Positions 9,028 through 17,885 of a stretch of DNA of 32,385 nt are shown one piece after another. Where the stretch lies: NCBI GenBank assembly GCA_024641125.1, contig JAHEDQ010000024.1, positions 1 through 32,385 on the forward strand, given 5' to 3'. Numbering within the stretch: the stretch's first letter is position 1; each line of letters starts with the position of its first letter. Both the position numbers and the translations under genes were made by a program. This stretch comes from Candidatus Competibacteraceae bacterium (lineage in GTDB: Bacteria; Pseudomonadota; Gammaproteobacteria; Competibacterales; JAHEDQ01). The notes below the pieces were generated by a model, which was not told where the DNA came from, made no database searches, and saw nothing but the letters and a program-made list of their open reading frames with translations.

Positions 9028-9753
9028 TTATCCCTTGAACACAGTCGTCCCGACATTCTCGCCCTTGACGACGCGGCTTATTTCGCCCTCGCGGGTGACG
9101 TCGAACACTTTGAGTGGCAGATCGTTGTCGCGGCACATGACGATTGCGGTTGCGTCCATAACCCTGAGATTTTGATTCAACACCTCGTCATAAGTTATTG
9201 TTTCGAAGCGCTTAGCATTTGAGTTTTGCATTGGGTCCGAGGTGTAGATGCCGTCTACCTTCGTGGCTTTCAGCATGACCTCCGCACCGACCTCGATTGC
9301 CCTGAGGCTGGCGGCAGAATCGGTGGTGAAAAATGGGTTCCCGGTGCCCGCCGCGAAAATGACGACGCGACCCTTCTCAAGATGACGCACGGCGCGCCGC
9401 CGGATGTAGTCCTCGCACACCTCGTTCACGCGAATGGCCGACATCACCCGCGCGAAGATGCCCAAACGCTCGAGCGCATCCTGCATAGCCAGGGAGTTGA
9501 TCACCGTGGCCAACATGCCCATGTGGTCGCCGGTCACCCGGTCGATCCCTGCTTGCGCCAGGCCAGCACCGCGGAAAATATTACCACCGCCAATCACCAG
9601 GCCAACTTGTACCCCCATGCGGCTGATGGCGCCGATTTCGTTAGCCAATCGGCTGATGGTAGCGGGATCAATGCCAAACGACTCTGCTCCCATCAACACT
9701 TCCCCGCTGAGTTTGAGCAGTATGCGTTTGTAGGCCGGAGTGTCCGCTTGCAT
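9028..9753 (-). CDS. pyrH: UMP kinase PyrH
   Basis: Hexameric bacterial UMP kinase of the amino-acid kinase fold, phosphorylating UMP to UDP in the cytoplasm. The 241-residue length equals E. coli PyrH. Motifs are [11 protein letters not shown] (N-terminal phosphate loop), [35 protein letters not shown] in the form [15 protein letters not shown], and [13 protein letters not shown]. An upstream in-frame ATG at 9837 would add 28 residues, but homology and a GGAA site favour 9753, and a good promoter lies inside that extension. Confidence 0.97.
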   Translation of the reverse strand: MQADTPAYKRILLKLSGEVLMGAESFGIDPATISRLANEIGAISRMGVQVGLVIGGGNIFRGAGLAQAGIDRVTGDHMGMLATVINSLAMQDALERLGIFARVMSAIRVNEVCEDYIRRRAVRHLEKGRVVIFAAGTGNPFFTTDSAASLRAIEVGAEVMLKATKVDGIYTSDPMQNSNAKRFETITYDEVLNQNLRVMDATAIVMCRDNDLPLKVFDVTREGEISRVVKGENVGTTVFKG

Positions 9754-9792
9754 TGAATTCCGAATCGCTCTGGTTTTCGTGTACCGCCGGGT

Positions 9793-9821
9793 ATTGTAAA
9801 GCGCGGCGGTGATCACGTCAG
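9793..9821 (-). promoter_or_regulatory. Candidate sigma-70 promoter for pyrH
   Basis: On the minus strand, CTGACG (9816-9821) and TACAAT (9793-9798) are separated by exactly 17 bases, matching sigma-70 elements at 4/6 and 5/6. The predicted transcript would start near 9786 and leave a leader of about 33 bases before pyrH. The promoter would let pyrH and downstream genes be expressed separately from rpsB-tsf. Confidence 0.55.
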
Positions 9822-10006
9822 TAGGCCCCGGGGCCATGATTACGCCGCCGACTCATCCATAGACCAGTACAACGGGCCCGAGACACTCCGTGCCCTGGCG
9901 GCAGATCCCCGCAGCCCAACTGCCGGAAGCTGCTGGCCATTGAAGCCGTTTATCTACAAGGAATGCTTATGTATTTGATCCAGGCAGGATTGGGCCGGCT
10001 CGGGCA

Positions 10007-10891
10007 TCAGTCTCCGCGCACCTGGGCCATGACCTCCTCGGCAAAATTTTCCGATTTCTTCTCGATGCCCTCGCCCAGTTCCAAGCGCACAAATCTTCGA
10101 ACCACCGCGTCCTGTGCCTTGAGCAGTTTCTCTACGCTCTGGTCGGGATCCTTGACAAAAGGTTGCCCCAGCAGGGTGATTTCCGCCAGGAATTTGCGCA
10201 GCCGTCCTTCGACCATTTTGTCGATAATGTTATCCGGCTTGCCGGAGTCCCGTGCCTGGGCGACCAGTATTTCTTTCTCCTTATCCAACACGTCCTGGGG
10301 CACTTCATCCGATGCACCGTAGGCCGGATTGCTGGCGGCAACGTGCATGGCGATATCCTTTGCCAAGTCCGCGTCCCCGCCTCCCAGGTCCACCAGCACG
10401 CCAATGCGACCGCCGTGAAGGTAGGCACTCAGAGTTCCGTTCTCGGTGGCGTACCGCTCGAACCGGCGCACCGCTATGTTCTCACCAATTTTCGCAACCA
10501 GTTGACGCCGGCGCTCGTCCACGGTTTGCCCCTCGGACAGGGTGCTGTTGAGGACTGCCTCAATGTCCGCGGGATCCTGCTCCAGAATCAGATCGACCAC
10601 CGCCAGAGTGAATGCCTGAAAGTCCTCGTTCTTGGCTACAAAATCGGTCTCGCAATTGATCTCCACCAGTGCAGCCCGTTTCCCATCGTCGGAAGTTCGG
10701 GCCATGATCATACCCTCCGCCGCCGTGCGTCCCGCCTTTTTGTCGGCCTTCGCCAGTCCGGATTTGCGCATATGCTCAATGGCCAGATCCAGATCACCTT
10801 CGGTTTCCACCAATGCCTTCTTGCACTCCATCATGCCGGCGCCGGTGCGCTCGCGCAGTTCCTTAACCTGAGCCGCCGAAATTGCTGCCAT
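10007..10891 (-). CDS. tsf: Translation elongation factor Ts
   Basis: Nucleotide exchange factor that regenerates EF-Tu-GTP. The 294-residue protein begins with the UBA-like N-terminal domain ([19 protein letters not shown]), followed by the core motif [11 protein letters not shown] around residue 80 that contacts EF-Tu. The dimerisation and C-terminal helical modules follow, slightly longer than the 283 residues of E. coli. AAGGGG lies 6-7 bases before the ATG at 10891. It follows rpsB after a 162-base gap containing a terminator-like hairpin. Confidence 0.98.
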   Translation of the reverse strand: MAAISAAQVKELRERTGAGMMECKKALVETEGDLDLAIEHMRKSGLAKADKKAGRTAAEGMIMARTSDDGKRAALVEINCETDFVAKNEDFQAFTLAVVDLILEQDPADIEAVLNSTLSEGQTVDERRRQLVAKIGENIAVRRFERYATENGTLSAYLHGGRIGVLVDLGGGDADLAKDIAMHVAASNPAYGASDEVPQDVLDKEKEILVAQARDSGKPDNIIDKMVEGRLRKFLAEITLLGQPFVKDPDQSVEKLLKAQDAVVRRFVRLELGEGIEKKSENFAEEVMAQVRGD

Positions 10892-10997
10892 TGTCCACCC
10901 CTTTGCGACCAGTCAGTGCCTGTCCCGTTCTGAGTCGGGGCTCTGGCCGGTGTCGTCATTTCGCCGGGTCTCGAGCGTGCATTTCGGACCCGCTTGT

Positions 10998-11029
10998 AAA
11001 AAAGGCCCGAGGAGCGTAGTCCCCAGGCC
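10998..11029 (-). terminator. Terminator/attenuator hairpin between rpsB and tsf
   Basis: The minus strand forms a 10-bp stem (11020-11029 with 11004-11013, including two G-U pairs) around the loop CTACGC, followed by six T residues (10998-11003). It is a typical intrinsic terminator shape but lies between two genes normally cotranscribed. It probably acts as a partial attenuator that lowers tsf expression relative to rpsB. Confidence 0.65.
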
Positions 11030-11053
11030 CCGTTCAGTCCACCCGCACAGGCC

Positions 11054-11818
11054 CTATTCGGAGGACTCGGCAGTGGCTTTGTCGTTGACTTCGACGAATT
11101 CGTCCTGATTTCCTTCCGCCTGGGTGGCCGGGACCGACACTTTGCCCTCGAGAATCGCCGCAGCGGCGTTCGCGCAATACAGCTTAATAGCACGTATCGC
11201 GTCATCATTGCCGGGGATCACATAGTCCACCCCGTCCGGTGAGTTGTTCGTGTCCACCACGCCAATCACCGGAATGCCTAAGCGGCGGGCTTCCGTTACG
11301 GCGATTTTCTCGTGCCCGACGTCGACCACGAACAGGGCGTCCGGCGGTGCAGTCATCGATTTGATACCGCCCAGACTGCGTTGCAGCTTCTCCAGCTCAC
11401 GCTGCAGGCTGAGGGCCTCTTTCTTGGTGAAGCGCTCCTCGACGGCGCCTTCGCCGAATTGCTCCTCCAACTCCTGCAGGCGTTTGATGGATTGCCGCAC
11501 GGTGCGGAAGTTGGTCAGCATGCCGCCCAGCCAGCGATGATTTACGTAAGGCATATTGGCCTGTTCGGCCGCCTCTTCAATCGCCTGGCGCGCAGACCGC
11601 TTGGTTCCGACGAACATGATCTTGCCGTTGTTGGCGGCCAGAGTTCCAAGAAAATTCATTGCCTCCTTGAACAGGGGCAGGGATTTCTCGAGGTTGATAA
11701 TGTGAATCTTGCTGCGATCGCCGAAAATGTACGGCGCCATTCGCGGATTCCAGTAGCGTGTCTGATGTCCGAAGTGGACACCGCACTCCAGCATTTCCCG
11801 CATCGTCACCTGTGACAT
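11054..11818 (-). CDS. rpsB: 30S ribosomal protein S2
   Basis: Small-subunit ribosomal protein needed to bring S1 to the 30S particle. The 254-residue protein shows the family features [22 protein letters not shown] at the start (in part HFGHQ at 15-19), [27 protein letters not shown] and [10 protein letters not shown]. It has an acidic C-terminal tail about 10 residues longer than E. coli S2. AGGAG is well placed before the ATG. It is divergent from map, the usual arrangement. Confidence 0.98.
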   Translation of the reverse strand: MSQVTMREMLECGVHFGHQTRYWNPRMAPYIFGDRSKIHIINLEKSLPLFKEAMNFLGTLAANNGKIMFVGTKRSARQAIEEAAEQANMPYVNHRWLGGMLTNFRTVRQSIKRLQELEEQFGEGAVEERFTKKEALSLQRELEKLQRSLGGIKSMTAPPDALFVVDVGHEKIAVTEARRLGIPVIGVVDTNNSPDGVDYVIPGNDDAIRAIKLYCANAAAAILEGKVSVPATQAEGNQDEFVEVNDKATAESSE

Positions 11819-11930
11819 GCGAAACTCCTATATGTAACGGGGTTGAACCTCCACGGACCCCGCCCCGCGACTTCCTGGGAAGCACCCCGCGGAGCGTGCC
11901 GGACCGTGTGTGTATTTGCCTCTGGGGCGG
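11819..11930 (-). promoter_or_regulatory. rpsB 5' leader, possible S2 autoregulatory RNA
   Basis: About 110 transcribed bases precede rpsB. Close to the gene the leader contains GGGGT and ACCCC able to pair (about 11858-11836), with a purine-rich GGAGG in the loop, followed by the true ribosome binding site AGGAG at about 11825-11829. S2 leaders in Gammaproteobacteria are known to carry a structured element through which S2 represses rpsB-tsf. I infer this leader is one from position and pairing, not from a model match. Confidence 0.4.
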
Positions 11931-11934
11931 GCGC

Positions 11935-11963
11935 TTTATAGCATAGTCGGCCTCGTTCAACAA
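11935..11963 (-). promoter_or_regulatory. Candidate rpsB promoter with GC-rich discriminator
   Basis: On the minus strand, TTGTTG (11958-11963) and TATAAA (11935-11940) are 17 bases apart. The -10 box is followed by a GC-rich run (GCGCCCGCCCC), the kind of discriminator found at stringently controlled ribosomal promoters. The -35 box sits in the centre of the inverted repeat at 11946-11974. Confidence 0.5.
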
Positions 11964-11974
11964 ACGAGGCCGAC
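11946..11974. repeat. Perfect 12-bp inverted repeat over the rpsB promoter
   Basis: GTCGGCCTCGTT (11946-11957) and AACGAGGCCGAC (11963-11974) are exact inverse complements around a 5-base centre, CAACA. The right size for a dimeric regulator site, it covers the proposed -35 and spacer of the rpsB promoter. It has no T-run on either side, so it is not a normal terminator. Confidence 0.7.
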
Positions 11975-12126
11975 GGATCGGTGCCGCAGTGCTCCAAGCG
12001 TGACAGCGCGCTGCCCAGCTTTATGGGTGGCCCTCCGTTCCTGCGCCTGGCTCGGAGGACATGCACGCGGCTCTGTTAGCCCGAAGTCCCGTGGCGATAC
12101 ACTCTAGTGGAAGGCCTTTGAAACCT

Positions 12127-12894
12127 ATGACAGTTTCGATCAAGACGCCGGAAGAGATCGACAAGATGCGCACCGCAGGCCATTTGGCGGCAGAGGTGCT
12201 GGATATGATCGGTGAACACGTCAAGCCCGGTGTCAGTACCGAGGCACTCGATGACCTCTGTCATGACTACATCGTCAACCGGCAGCAGGCTATCCCCGCC
12301 CCGCTGAACTACCGCGGCTTTCCCAAATCGATCTGTACGTCCGTAAACCACGTTATCTGCCATGGCATACCCGGCCCCAAAACCCTCAAAGCCGGGGACA
12401 TCGTGAACATCGACGTAACCGTCATCAAGGATGGGTTCCACGGCGACACCAGTTGTATGTATTTCGTCGGCAAGCCAACCATTCAGGGACAAAGGGTCGC
12501 GCAAATCGCCTACGACTCGATGCGCATCGGGATCGAGATGGTCAAACCGGGGCTGCGCCTCGGTGACATCGGCCATGCGATACAGAAGTACGCCGAATCC
12601 AACCACTGTTCGGTGGTGCGGGAGTATTGCGGACACGGGATCGGGCGCGAGTTCCACGAAGACCCGCAGGTGTTGCACTACGGCAAACCCGGCACCGGCA
12701 TGAGTCTGGAGCCAGGCATGACCTTCACCATTGAACCGATGATCAACCTCGGCAAACCGGCATGTCGATTGTTGCCGGACGGTTGGACAGTTGTGACCAA
12801 AGACCACAGCCTGAGCGCCCAATGGGAACACACGATCCTGGTCACTGACGACGGATTCGAAATTCTGACCGCCAGTGATCGCCGCCCACTTTGA
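12127..12894 (+). CDS. map: Methionine aminopeptidase, type I
   Basis: Cytoplasmic metalloenzyme removing the initiator Met from new proteins. The 255-residue protein has the pita-bread fold with all metal ligands visible: Asp96 and Asp107 (NIDVTVIKDGFHGDTS), His170 (REYCGHGIG), Glu203 (FTIEP) and Glu234 (WEHT); His79 is the substrate-side histidine. An open frame reaches 22 codons further upstream, but homology with E. coli Map (MAISIKTPEDI) begins at the ATG at 12127, preceded by GGAAGG about 12 bases upstream. A TACACT at 12098-12103 might be a -10 box. It is divergent from rpsB, and glnD follows after 27 bases. Confidence 0.97.
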   Translation: MTVSIKTPEEIDKMRTAGHLAAEVLDMIGEHVKPGVSTEALDDLCHDYIVNRQQAIPAPLNYRGFPKSICTSVNHVICHGIPGPKTLKAGDIVNIDVTVIKDGFHGDTSCMYFVGKPTIQGQRVAQIAYDSMRIGIEMVKPGLRLGDIGHAIQKYAESNHCSVVREYCGHGIGREFHEDPQVLHYGKPGTGMSLEPGMTFTIEPMINLGKPACRLLPDGWTVVTKDHSLSAQWEHTILVTDDGFEILTASDRRPL

Positions 12895-12921
12895 GGGCTC
12901 TGGTCAAGGTTCTGTACCCAA

Positions 12922-15615
12922 ATGCAAGCACCCTCCGTAGTGAAAGCGGTCGAATTCAGCGATCGCGATATCTTCGACGGCCATGCCTTCGACGCCGACA
13001 CCGCGGGCATCGATCGCCCCTTATCCGCATTTCAGGATGCGCTGAATTCCGGCACTGACACGCTTGCGCGTTTGTTTCACGAGGGTTTGACCGCGGCGGA
13101 GCTGGTTCCGGCCCGCGCCCGACTGATCGATCAGTTGCTGGTCCGCGCTTGGTTGCGGTTCGTGGCTGCGGAAGACCCCTCCATCGCCCTGGTCGCTGTA
13201 GGCGGTTATGGCCGGGGCGAACTGCACCCCGGCTCCGATATCGACATCATGATCCTGCTGGATCGGGAGGTCGCGCTTGGCGCCCGCCAAGAGGCGATCG
13301 GAGGTTTTCTTACGTTTCTCTGGGATGTGGGTCTGGAGGTGGGTCAAAGTCTCCGCACGCTGGAAGACTGCGTGGCCCAGGCCAAGGATGACGTCACCGT
13401 TGCCACCAATCTCATGGAAGCGCGCCTGATCGTTGGGCCCGAACCCCTTTTCCAGCAGATGCGCATCGCTACCGGTCCCGATCGTGTCTGGTCCAGCGGG
13501 GATTTTTTTAAAGCCAAGCGTGCGGAGCAGGTTCGTCGGCACCAGCGCTTTCACGATACGGCTTACAACCTGGAACCCAATGTCAAGGAGGGTCCGGGCA
13601 ATCTGAGGGACCTTCAGACCATCGGCTGGGTGGCCAAACGCCATTTCGGTGCCGAAACCCTCCACGACCTGGTCGCCCACGGTTTTTTGACCGATGGTGA
13701 GTACGAGACCCTGATTCGAAGCCAGAATTTTCTCTGGCGCATTCGCTTTGCGCTGCACGTGCTCACCGGCCGGCGCGAGGATCGCCTGCTGTTCGACCAC
13801 CAACGGCAGCTGGCCGAGTGGTTCGGCTATCGCGACGAGCCACACAGCCTTGCCATCGAGCAGTTCATGCAACGTTACTACCGGACGGTGATGCAGCTGT
13901 CGCGGCTCAACGAAATGCTGTTGCAGTTGTTCGAGGAAGCGATCCTGCTGCAGGGTGCGCCTACGGATCCACAGCCCATAAACCGCCGTTTTCAGAACAA
14001 TCGCGGCTATCTGGAGGTAAGCCAGGGGCAGGTATTCCTACGCTATCCGTTCGCCCTGCTGGAGTTGTTCCTCATCATGGCACAGCATCCGGAGCTAAAG
14101 GGGGTGCGGGCCTCCACCATTCGTTTGATCCGAGAACACACCCACCTCATGGACGAGAAGTTTCGCAACGACGTGCGCGCGAAAAGCCTGTTTATGGAGT
14201 TTTTACGGCAGCCCCTGGGGATTACCACTGAGCTGAGGCGAATGAATGCGTACGGCGTTCTGGCCGCCTACCTGCCGGAGTTCGCTCGCATCACCGGGCG
14301 AATGCAGTACGATCTGTTTCACACTTATACGGTGGATCAACACACATTGTTCGTGGTTCGCAATCTTAGGCGCTTGTACCTGCCACGTTTCCATCACGAA
14401 CTGCCACAGCACAGCGAGGTGATGGCCCGTATCGCCAAACCGGAATTACTGTATATCGCCGCCCTTTACCACGACATCGCCAAGGGCCGCGGTGGAGACC
14501 ATTCGCAGATGGGCGCGGTGGATGCCGAGCATTTCTGCAGACGGCACATTTTGAGCGAGTTCGACACACGACTGGTCGTCTGGCTGGTGCGCAACCATCT
14601 GCTGATGTCGGTTACTGCTCAGAAGCAGGATCCCAACGATCCGCAGGTGGTCCACGATTTCGCCAAACAGGTTGGAGATCAGATGTATCTCGACCACCTA
14701 TACCTGCTGACTGCTGCGGACATTCGGGGCACCAACCCGAAGCTTTGGAATTCCTGGAAGGAGGCCCTGCTGCGCGAACTTTATCTGGGCACGCGGCGCG
14801 CGCTTCGTCGCGGCCTTGCTAATCCGATGGACAGGGACGATCGGATACGCGAGGTTCAGGCCGAGGCCAGACTGCGTTTGAAAGGGTTGGATGCGGCACG
14901 GGTGGACAGTGTCTGGGGTGGCTTCGGTAACGATTATTTTCTCAGGCATACCGCTGAGGAAGTCGCCTGGCACACCCGGGCGGTGTTGAAGAAGGCCGAT
15001 GACGACCGGGCACTGGTGTTGGCCAAGCCACAGCCCGGTGGCACCCATTTGTTTATCTACAAGCGCGATCGGGACAATCTGTTTGCGACCACCACCGCGG
15101 TGCTGGATCAGCTGGGCCTGACGGTAGTCGATGCCCGCATCATTACTGGGCGGTCGGGCTACACTCTGGACAGCTATGTGGTGCTGGAAGCGGATGGGAC
15201 GCCCATAGAAGGCCGCGGTCGTCTTCGGGAAATCGTTGGCCGACTGCAGCGGGCTCTCAGTGGTGAACAGGCGCCAACGGCTCAAGCCCCGCGCCGCATG
15301 CCGCGGCGACTCAAGCACTTCACCACCGCGACCACGGTTTCGTTCGATCGCGACGAAACCAACCAACGCACCGTGCTGGAAATCATTACGGTGGATCGTC
15401 CCGGCCTGCTGTCGCGCATCGGGCGGGCCTTTGTGGCCGCTGGTGTGCGGCTTCAGAACGCCCGTATCGCCACCCTGGGTGAACGTGTGGAGGATGTGTT
15501 TTTTGTTACCGACCAAAACAATGAGCCGTTTCGGGACCCGGACAGCCAGTCCCATATCCGGGAGATGCTGATCGCGACTCTGGATGAATCCATCGACATT
15601 GACGCCGGTCCTTGA
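12922..15615 (+). CDS. glnD: Bifunctional uridylyltransferase/uridylyl-removing enzyme GlnD
   Basis: Nitrogen sensor that adds UMP to PII proteins when glutamine is low and removes it when glutamine is high. The 897-residue protein (E. coli 890) has a nucleotidyltransferase domain with GGYGRGELHPGSDID (94-108; catalytic Asp106 and Asp108). It also has an HD hydrolase domain with LYHDIAKGRGGDHS (His517, Asp518) and two C-terminal ACT domains (about 704-785 and 816-890, e.g. VDRPGLLSRIG) that bind glutamine. It is placed between map and dapD as in many Gammaproteobacteria, but here a MOSC gene is inserted before dapD. Confidence 0.98.
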   Translation: MQAPSVVKAVEFSDRDIFDGHAFDADTAGIDRPLSAFQDALNSGTDTLARLFHEGLTAAELVPARARLIDQLLVRAWLRFVAAEDPSIALVAVGGYGRGELHPGSDIDIMILLDREVALGARQEAIGGFLTFLWDVGLEVGQSLRTLEDCVAQAKDDVTVATNLMEARLIVGPEPLFQQMRIATGPDRVWSSGDFFKAKRAEQVRRHQRFHDTAYNLEPNVKEGPGNLRDLQTIGWVAKRHFGAETLHDLVAHGFLTDGEYETLIRSQNFLWRIRFALHVLTGRREDRLLFDHQRQLAEWFGYRDEPHSLAIEQFMQRYYRTVMQLSRLNEMLLQLFEEAILLQGAPTDPQPINRRFQNNRGYLEVSQGQVFLRYPFALLELFLIMAQHPELKGVRASTIRLIREHTHLMDEKFRNDVRAKSLFMEFLRQPLGITTELRRMNAYGVLAAYLPEFARITGRMQYDLFHTYTVDQHTLFVVRNLRRLYLPRFHHELPQHSEVMARIAKPELLYIAALYHDIAKGRGGDHSQMGAVDAEHFCRRHILSEFDTRLVVWLVRNHLLMSVTAQKQDPNDPQVVHDFAKQVGDQMYLDHLYLLTAADIRGTNPKLWNSWKEALLRELYLGTRRALRRGLANPMDRDDRIREVQAEARLRLKGLDAARVDSVWGGFGNDYFLRHTAEEVAWHTRAVLKKADDDRALVLAKPQPGGTHLFIYKRDRDNLFATTTAVLDQLGLTVVDARIITGRSGYTLDSYVVLEADGTPIEGRGRLREIVGRLQRALSGEQAPTAQAPRRMPRRLKHFTTATTVSFDRDETNQRTVLEIITVDRPGLLSRIGRAFVAAGVRLQNARIATLGERVEDVFFVTDQNNEPFRDPDSQSHIREMLIATLDESIDIDAGP

Positions 15616-16127
15616 CGCCGTTGGCGATGGCATCGTCACTGGCCGAGCTGATGGCCCGACATGCACGGACCGGGTGCCTCGACTGGATCGGGGTACGTCC
15701 AGACCGGCATGCTACAGTCCGGGTGCTGCGACAGGTGGATGCTCTGGCGGGCTATGGTCTCACGGGTGATCGTGCAGTCCTGCGGGCGGGTGGGCGCAGG
15801 CAGGTGACCTTGCTGCAGGCGGAACACCTGAGGGTGATTGCGTCGTTGCTGGGGGTCGCTTCGGTTCCCGGGGAAGCGCTGCGACGCAACCTGGTCGTGT
15901 CGGGCATAAACCTGCTGGCTCTGCGGGATCGCCGATTTTATGTCGGGGACGTTCTATTCGAAGGCAGTGGGATTTGCGCACCCTGCTCCCGCATGGAGGG
16001 CGCTTTGGGTCATGGTGGTTACACGGCAATGCGAGGGCACGGTGGCATTACCGAACGGGTTCTTACCAGTGGACGGTTATCGGTACACGATCCGGTGATG
16101 CCGGAATCCGGGTTCTCTCCGACCTGA
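15612..16127 (+). CDS. MOSC domain-containing protein
   Basis: The product (171 residues from the TTG at 15612, or 166 from the ATG at 15627) has the MOSC fold signature: RRNLVVSGINLLAL (91-104), a VGDVLFEGSGICAPCSRME segment with Cys122 and Cys125, and GGYTAMRGHGGI. MOSC domains bind or carry molybdenum cofactor or sulfur, as in molybdenum cofactor sulfurases and YiiM-like reductases; the precise substrate cannot be read from sequence. The TTG start would overlap the glnD stop as TTGA, suggesting coupled translation; no clear binding site precedes either start. No molybdenum genes are nearby. Confidence 0.85.
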   Translation: MTPLAMASSLAELMARHARTGCLDWIGVRPDRHATVRVLRQVDALAGYGLTGDRAVLRAGGRRQVTLLQAEHLRVIASLLGVASVPGEALRRNLVVSGINLLALRDRRFYVGDVLFEGSGICAPCSRMEGALGHGGYTAMRGHGGITERVLTSGRLSVHDPVMPESGFSPT

Positions 16128-16522
16128 TCTAGCCCGGCAAGGCGGTGTCCAAGGCTTGCAGGGACCGGCTTGGGCGGGCATGCGTGATACCGTATACTCC
16201 GTCCGGATACCGTGGACGCGTCCTGGAACCGGGGCGTTGGGCGCGTTACGGAAGGCCAGAAGAACTGGTATGAATCGCGTTTCGGCCCACAAGGGGCCGG
16301 GCCTTTGCTTCCCTGGTACCATGTTGCACCTCGCTCACTGGCAACTCACTGTATTTGCCTGGGGCCAACTTCGCCCGGCGCGCCTTGTACCAGAGAGCGC
16401 AAAGCCGCCGACGCGAGCGCAGAATAATGTTCAGACCTTCCGTGACTGGGCTGCTCGACCAATTCCTGTCCGGGGTGTGAATTGGGTTCGCCCACGCAAC
16501 TCCCGATTCAAAGAGGCTTGAC
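16128..16522 (+). other. 395-base non-coding leader region of dapD
   Basis: No convincing gene lies here; open frames on both strands are short and unlike any family I recognise. It holds a candidate promoter (16170-16198), a CGGCCC/GGGCCG hairpin at about 16283-16299, complementary arms CTGGTAC (16313-16319) and GTACCAG (16387-16393), and CCAATTC/GAATTGG (16459-16465 with 16479-16485) shortly before dapD. Together these suggest a transcribed, folded leader of about 318 bases. It does not resemble the lysine riboswitch core that I know. Confidence 0.4.
16170..16198 (+). promoter_or_regulatory. Candidate sigma-70 promoter upstream of dapD
   Basis: TTGGGC (16170-16175) and TATACT (16193-16198) with a 17-base spacer. 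The -10 box matches at 5/6 and the -35 at 3/6. GTATAC over the -10 is palindromic, and GATACCGT occurs twice, just before and just after it. Predicted start near 16205. Confidence 0.45.
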
Positions 16523-17341
16523 ATGCATCACCTACAAACCACTATTGAAGCGGCCTTCGAGCAGCGGGCGGACCTGAGCCCCGAGAACGCACCGATCGAG
16601 ATCAGGCAGGCCGTCGAGACCGCTCTCGAGCTGATCGAGCGCGGCGAAGCACGGGTGGCGGACAAGGCCAGCGGCCAGTGGGTGGTTCACGAGTGGCTGA
16701 AAAAGGCGGTTCTGCTATCGTTCCGACTGAACGAGAACGTAGCCATGTCCGATGGCTACACCCAGTATTACGACAAGGTGCCAAGCAAGTTCGCCAACTA
16801 TTCCATTGCGGATTTTCGTGCCGGTGGTGTGCGTGTCGTGCCACCCGCGACGGCCCGGCGGGGAGCCTACATAGCGCCCGGGGTGGTACTGATGCCGTCC
16901 TTCGTGAACATTGGAGCCTTCGTGGACAGCGGCACCATGGTAGACACATGGGCGACGGTGGGCTCATGTGTGCAGATCGGCAAGAACGTGCACCTTTCCG
17001 GCGGGGTGGGAATAGGTGGCGTTCTCGAACCGTTGCAGGCCAGCCCAACCATCATCGAGGACGATTGCTTCATCGGTGCGCGCTCGGAGATCGTCGAGGG
17101 CGTCATCGTCGAGCAAGGCGCCGTCGTTTCCATGGGGGTCTACATTGGTCAGAGCACCAAGATCTACAATCGCGAGACCGGTGAGATCAGCTTCGGCCGA
17201 GTGCCCGCGGGCAGCGTTGTGGTGCCCGGTTCTCTGCCCGCCCCCGACGGCAGCCACAGCCTGTACTGCGCCATCATTATCAAGCAGGTGGATCAGAAAA
17301 CCCGGGCAAAAGTGGGACTCAACGAACTGCTGCGTGACTGA
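16523..17341 (+). CDS. dapD: 2,3,4,5-tetrahydropyridine-2,6-dicarboxylate N-succinyltransferase
   Basis: Transfers succinyl from succinyl-CoA to tetrahydrodipicolinate in the succinylase branch of lysine and meso-diaminopimelate synthesis. The 272-residue protein (E. coli 274) has an N-terminal helical domain, then hexapeptide repeats (about 100-220) forming a left-handed beta-helix, including [20 protein letters not shown] and [20 protein letters not shown]. The latter motif is a DapD hallmark. AGAGG sits 6 bases before the ATG. dapE, acting later in the same branch, follows after one gene. Confidence 0.98.
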   Translation: MHHLQTTIEAAFEQRADLSPENAPIEIRQAVETALELIERGEARVADKASGQWVVHEWLKKAVLLSFRLNENVAMSDGYTQYYDKVPSKFANYSIADFRAGGVRVVPPATARRGAYIAPGVVLMPSFVNIGAFVDSGTMVDTWATVGSCVQIGKNVHLSGGVGIGGVLEPLQASPTIIEDDCFIGARSEIVEGVIVEQGAVVSMGVYIGQSTKIYNRETGEISFGRVPAGSVVVPGSLPAPDGSHSLYCAIIIKQVDQKTRAKVGLNELLRD

Positions 17342-17516
17342 CGCCACTTAGAGAGTCTCTGATCTATGTGTGAACGTTCATCTTGGGACTGAAACGCACG
17401 GCCTCATCGTTGCAGATCTTGGCAATAGAACAACGATTACCCGTGATCTGCGCCTTGAATCTGCACATTTCACCCTCCAATCTGCTTCGTCCAGAATCGA
17501 TCAAAGGCTCCCTAGC

Positions 17517-17876
17517 ATGACGACTCTGTTTGGCATCCGGAACTGTGACACCGTCCGGCGCGCCCGGGCCTGGCTGGCGGGTCATTCGGTTGGATACCGC
17601 TTTCATGATTTCCGTTTGGACGGGCTCGATAGCGAGACCTTGTCCCGGTGGGTAGATACGGTGGGTTTTGAGAGGCTTGTGAATCGTCGCGGCACGAGCT
17701 GGCGCAAGCTGCCGCAGCCGGCGCGGGAAAACCTGACCGAAGGCACGGCCATGGCCCTGATGCTCGACAATCCAACACTGATTCGGCGACCGGTGCTGGA
17801 AACCGATGCGCGACTGTTGATCGGATTTCAGGAAAGGGAGTATGCGAGTCTGATCCAGCCGAACCGGGAAGGCTGA
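17517..17876 (+). CDS. ArsC/Spx-family thioredoxin-fold protein (YffB-like)
   Basis: A 119-residue thioredoxin-fold protein with TTLFGIRNCDTVRRARAWL at its N-terminus (single active-type Cys10), YRFHDFRLDGLD, and RGTSWRKL. It matches E. coli YffB along its length. YffB family members resemble arsenate reductase but have no proven arsenate activity; a glutathione-dependent thiol role has been suggested. An open frame runs 49 codons further upstream, but homology starts at 17517, with AAAGG upstream. It is directly upstream of dapE (9-base gap), the same pairing as yffB-dapE in E. coli, so it is likely cotranscribed. Annotation as arsenate reductase would be over-specific. Confidence 0.92.
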   Translation: MTTLFGIRNCDTVRRARAWLAGHSVGYRFHDFRLDGLDSETLSRWVDTVGFERLVNRRGTSWRKLPQPARENLTEGTAMALMLDNPTLIRRPVLETDARLLIGFQEREYASLIQPNREG

Positions 17877-17885
17877 TAAGGGGTC

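Noticed and set aside
8994-9056. Longer frr reading from 9056
   Set aside because: The extra 12 residues overlap pyrH, and homology and the AAGGGA site fix the start at 9020.
12076-12831. 251-codon minus-strand frame opposite map
   Set aside because: Shadow of map; no family features, while map shows every metal ligand.
13021-15666. Long minus-strand frames opposite glnD
   Set aside because: High-GC antisense openness; glnD domains are complete on the plus strand.
16212-16427. 71-codon frame upstream of dapD
   Set aside because: No good binding site and no recognisable family; overlaps other short frames on both strands, so treated as leader RNA.
16128-16522. Lysine riboswitch, 6S RNA or tRNA in the dapD leader
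   Set aside because: I could not match the conserved cores of any of these by eye.
17370-17516. N-terminal extension of the YffB-like protein
   Set aside because: Homology and length point to the ATG at 17517; the extension has no family similarity.
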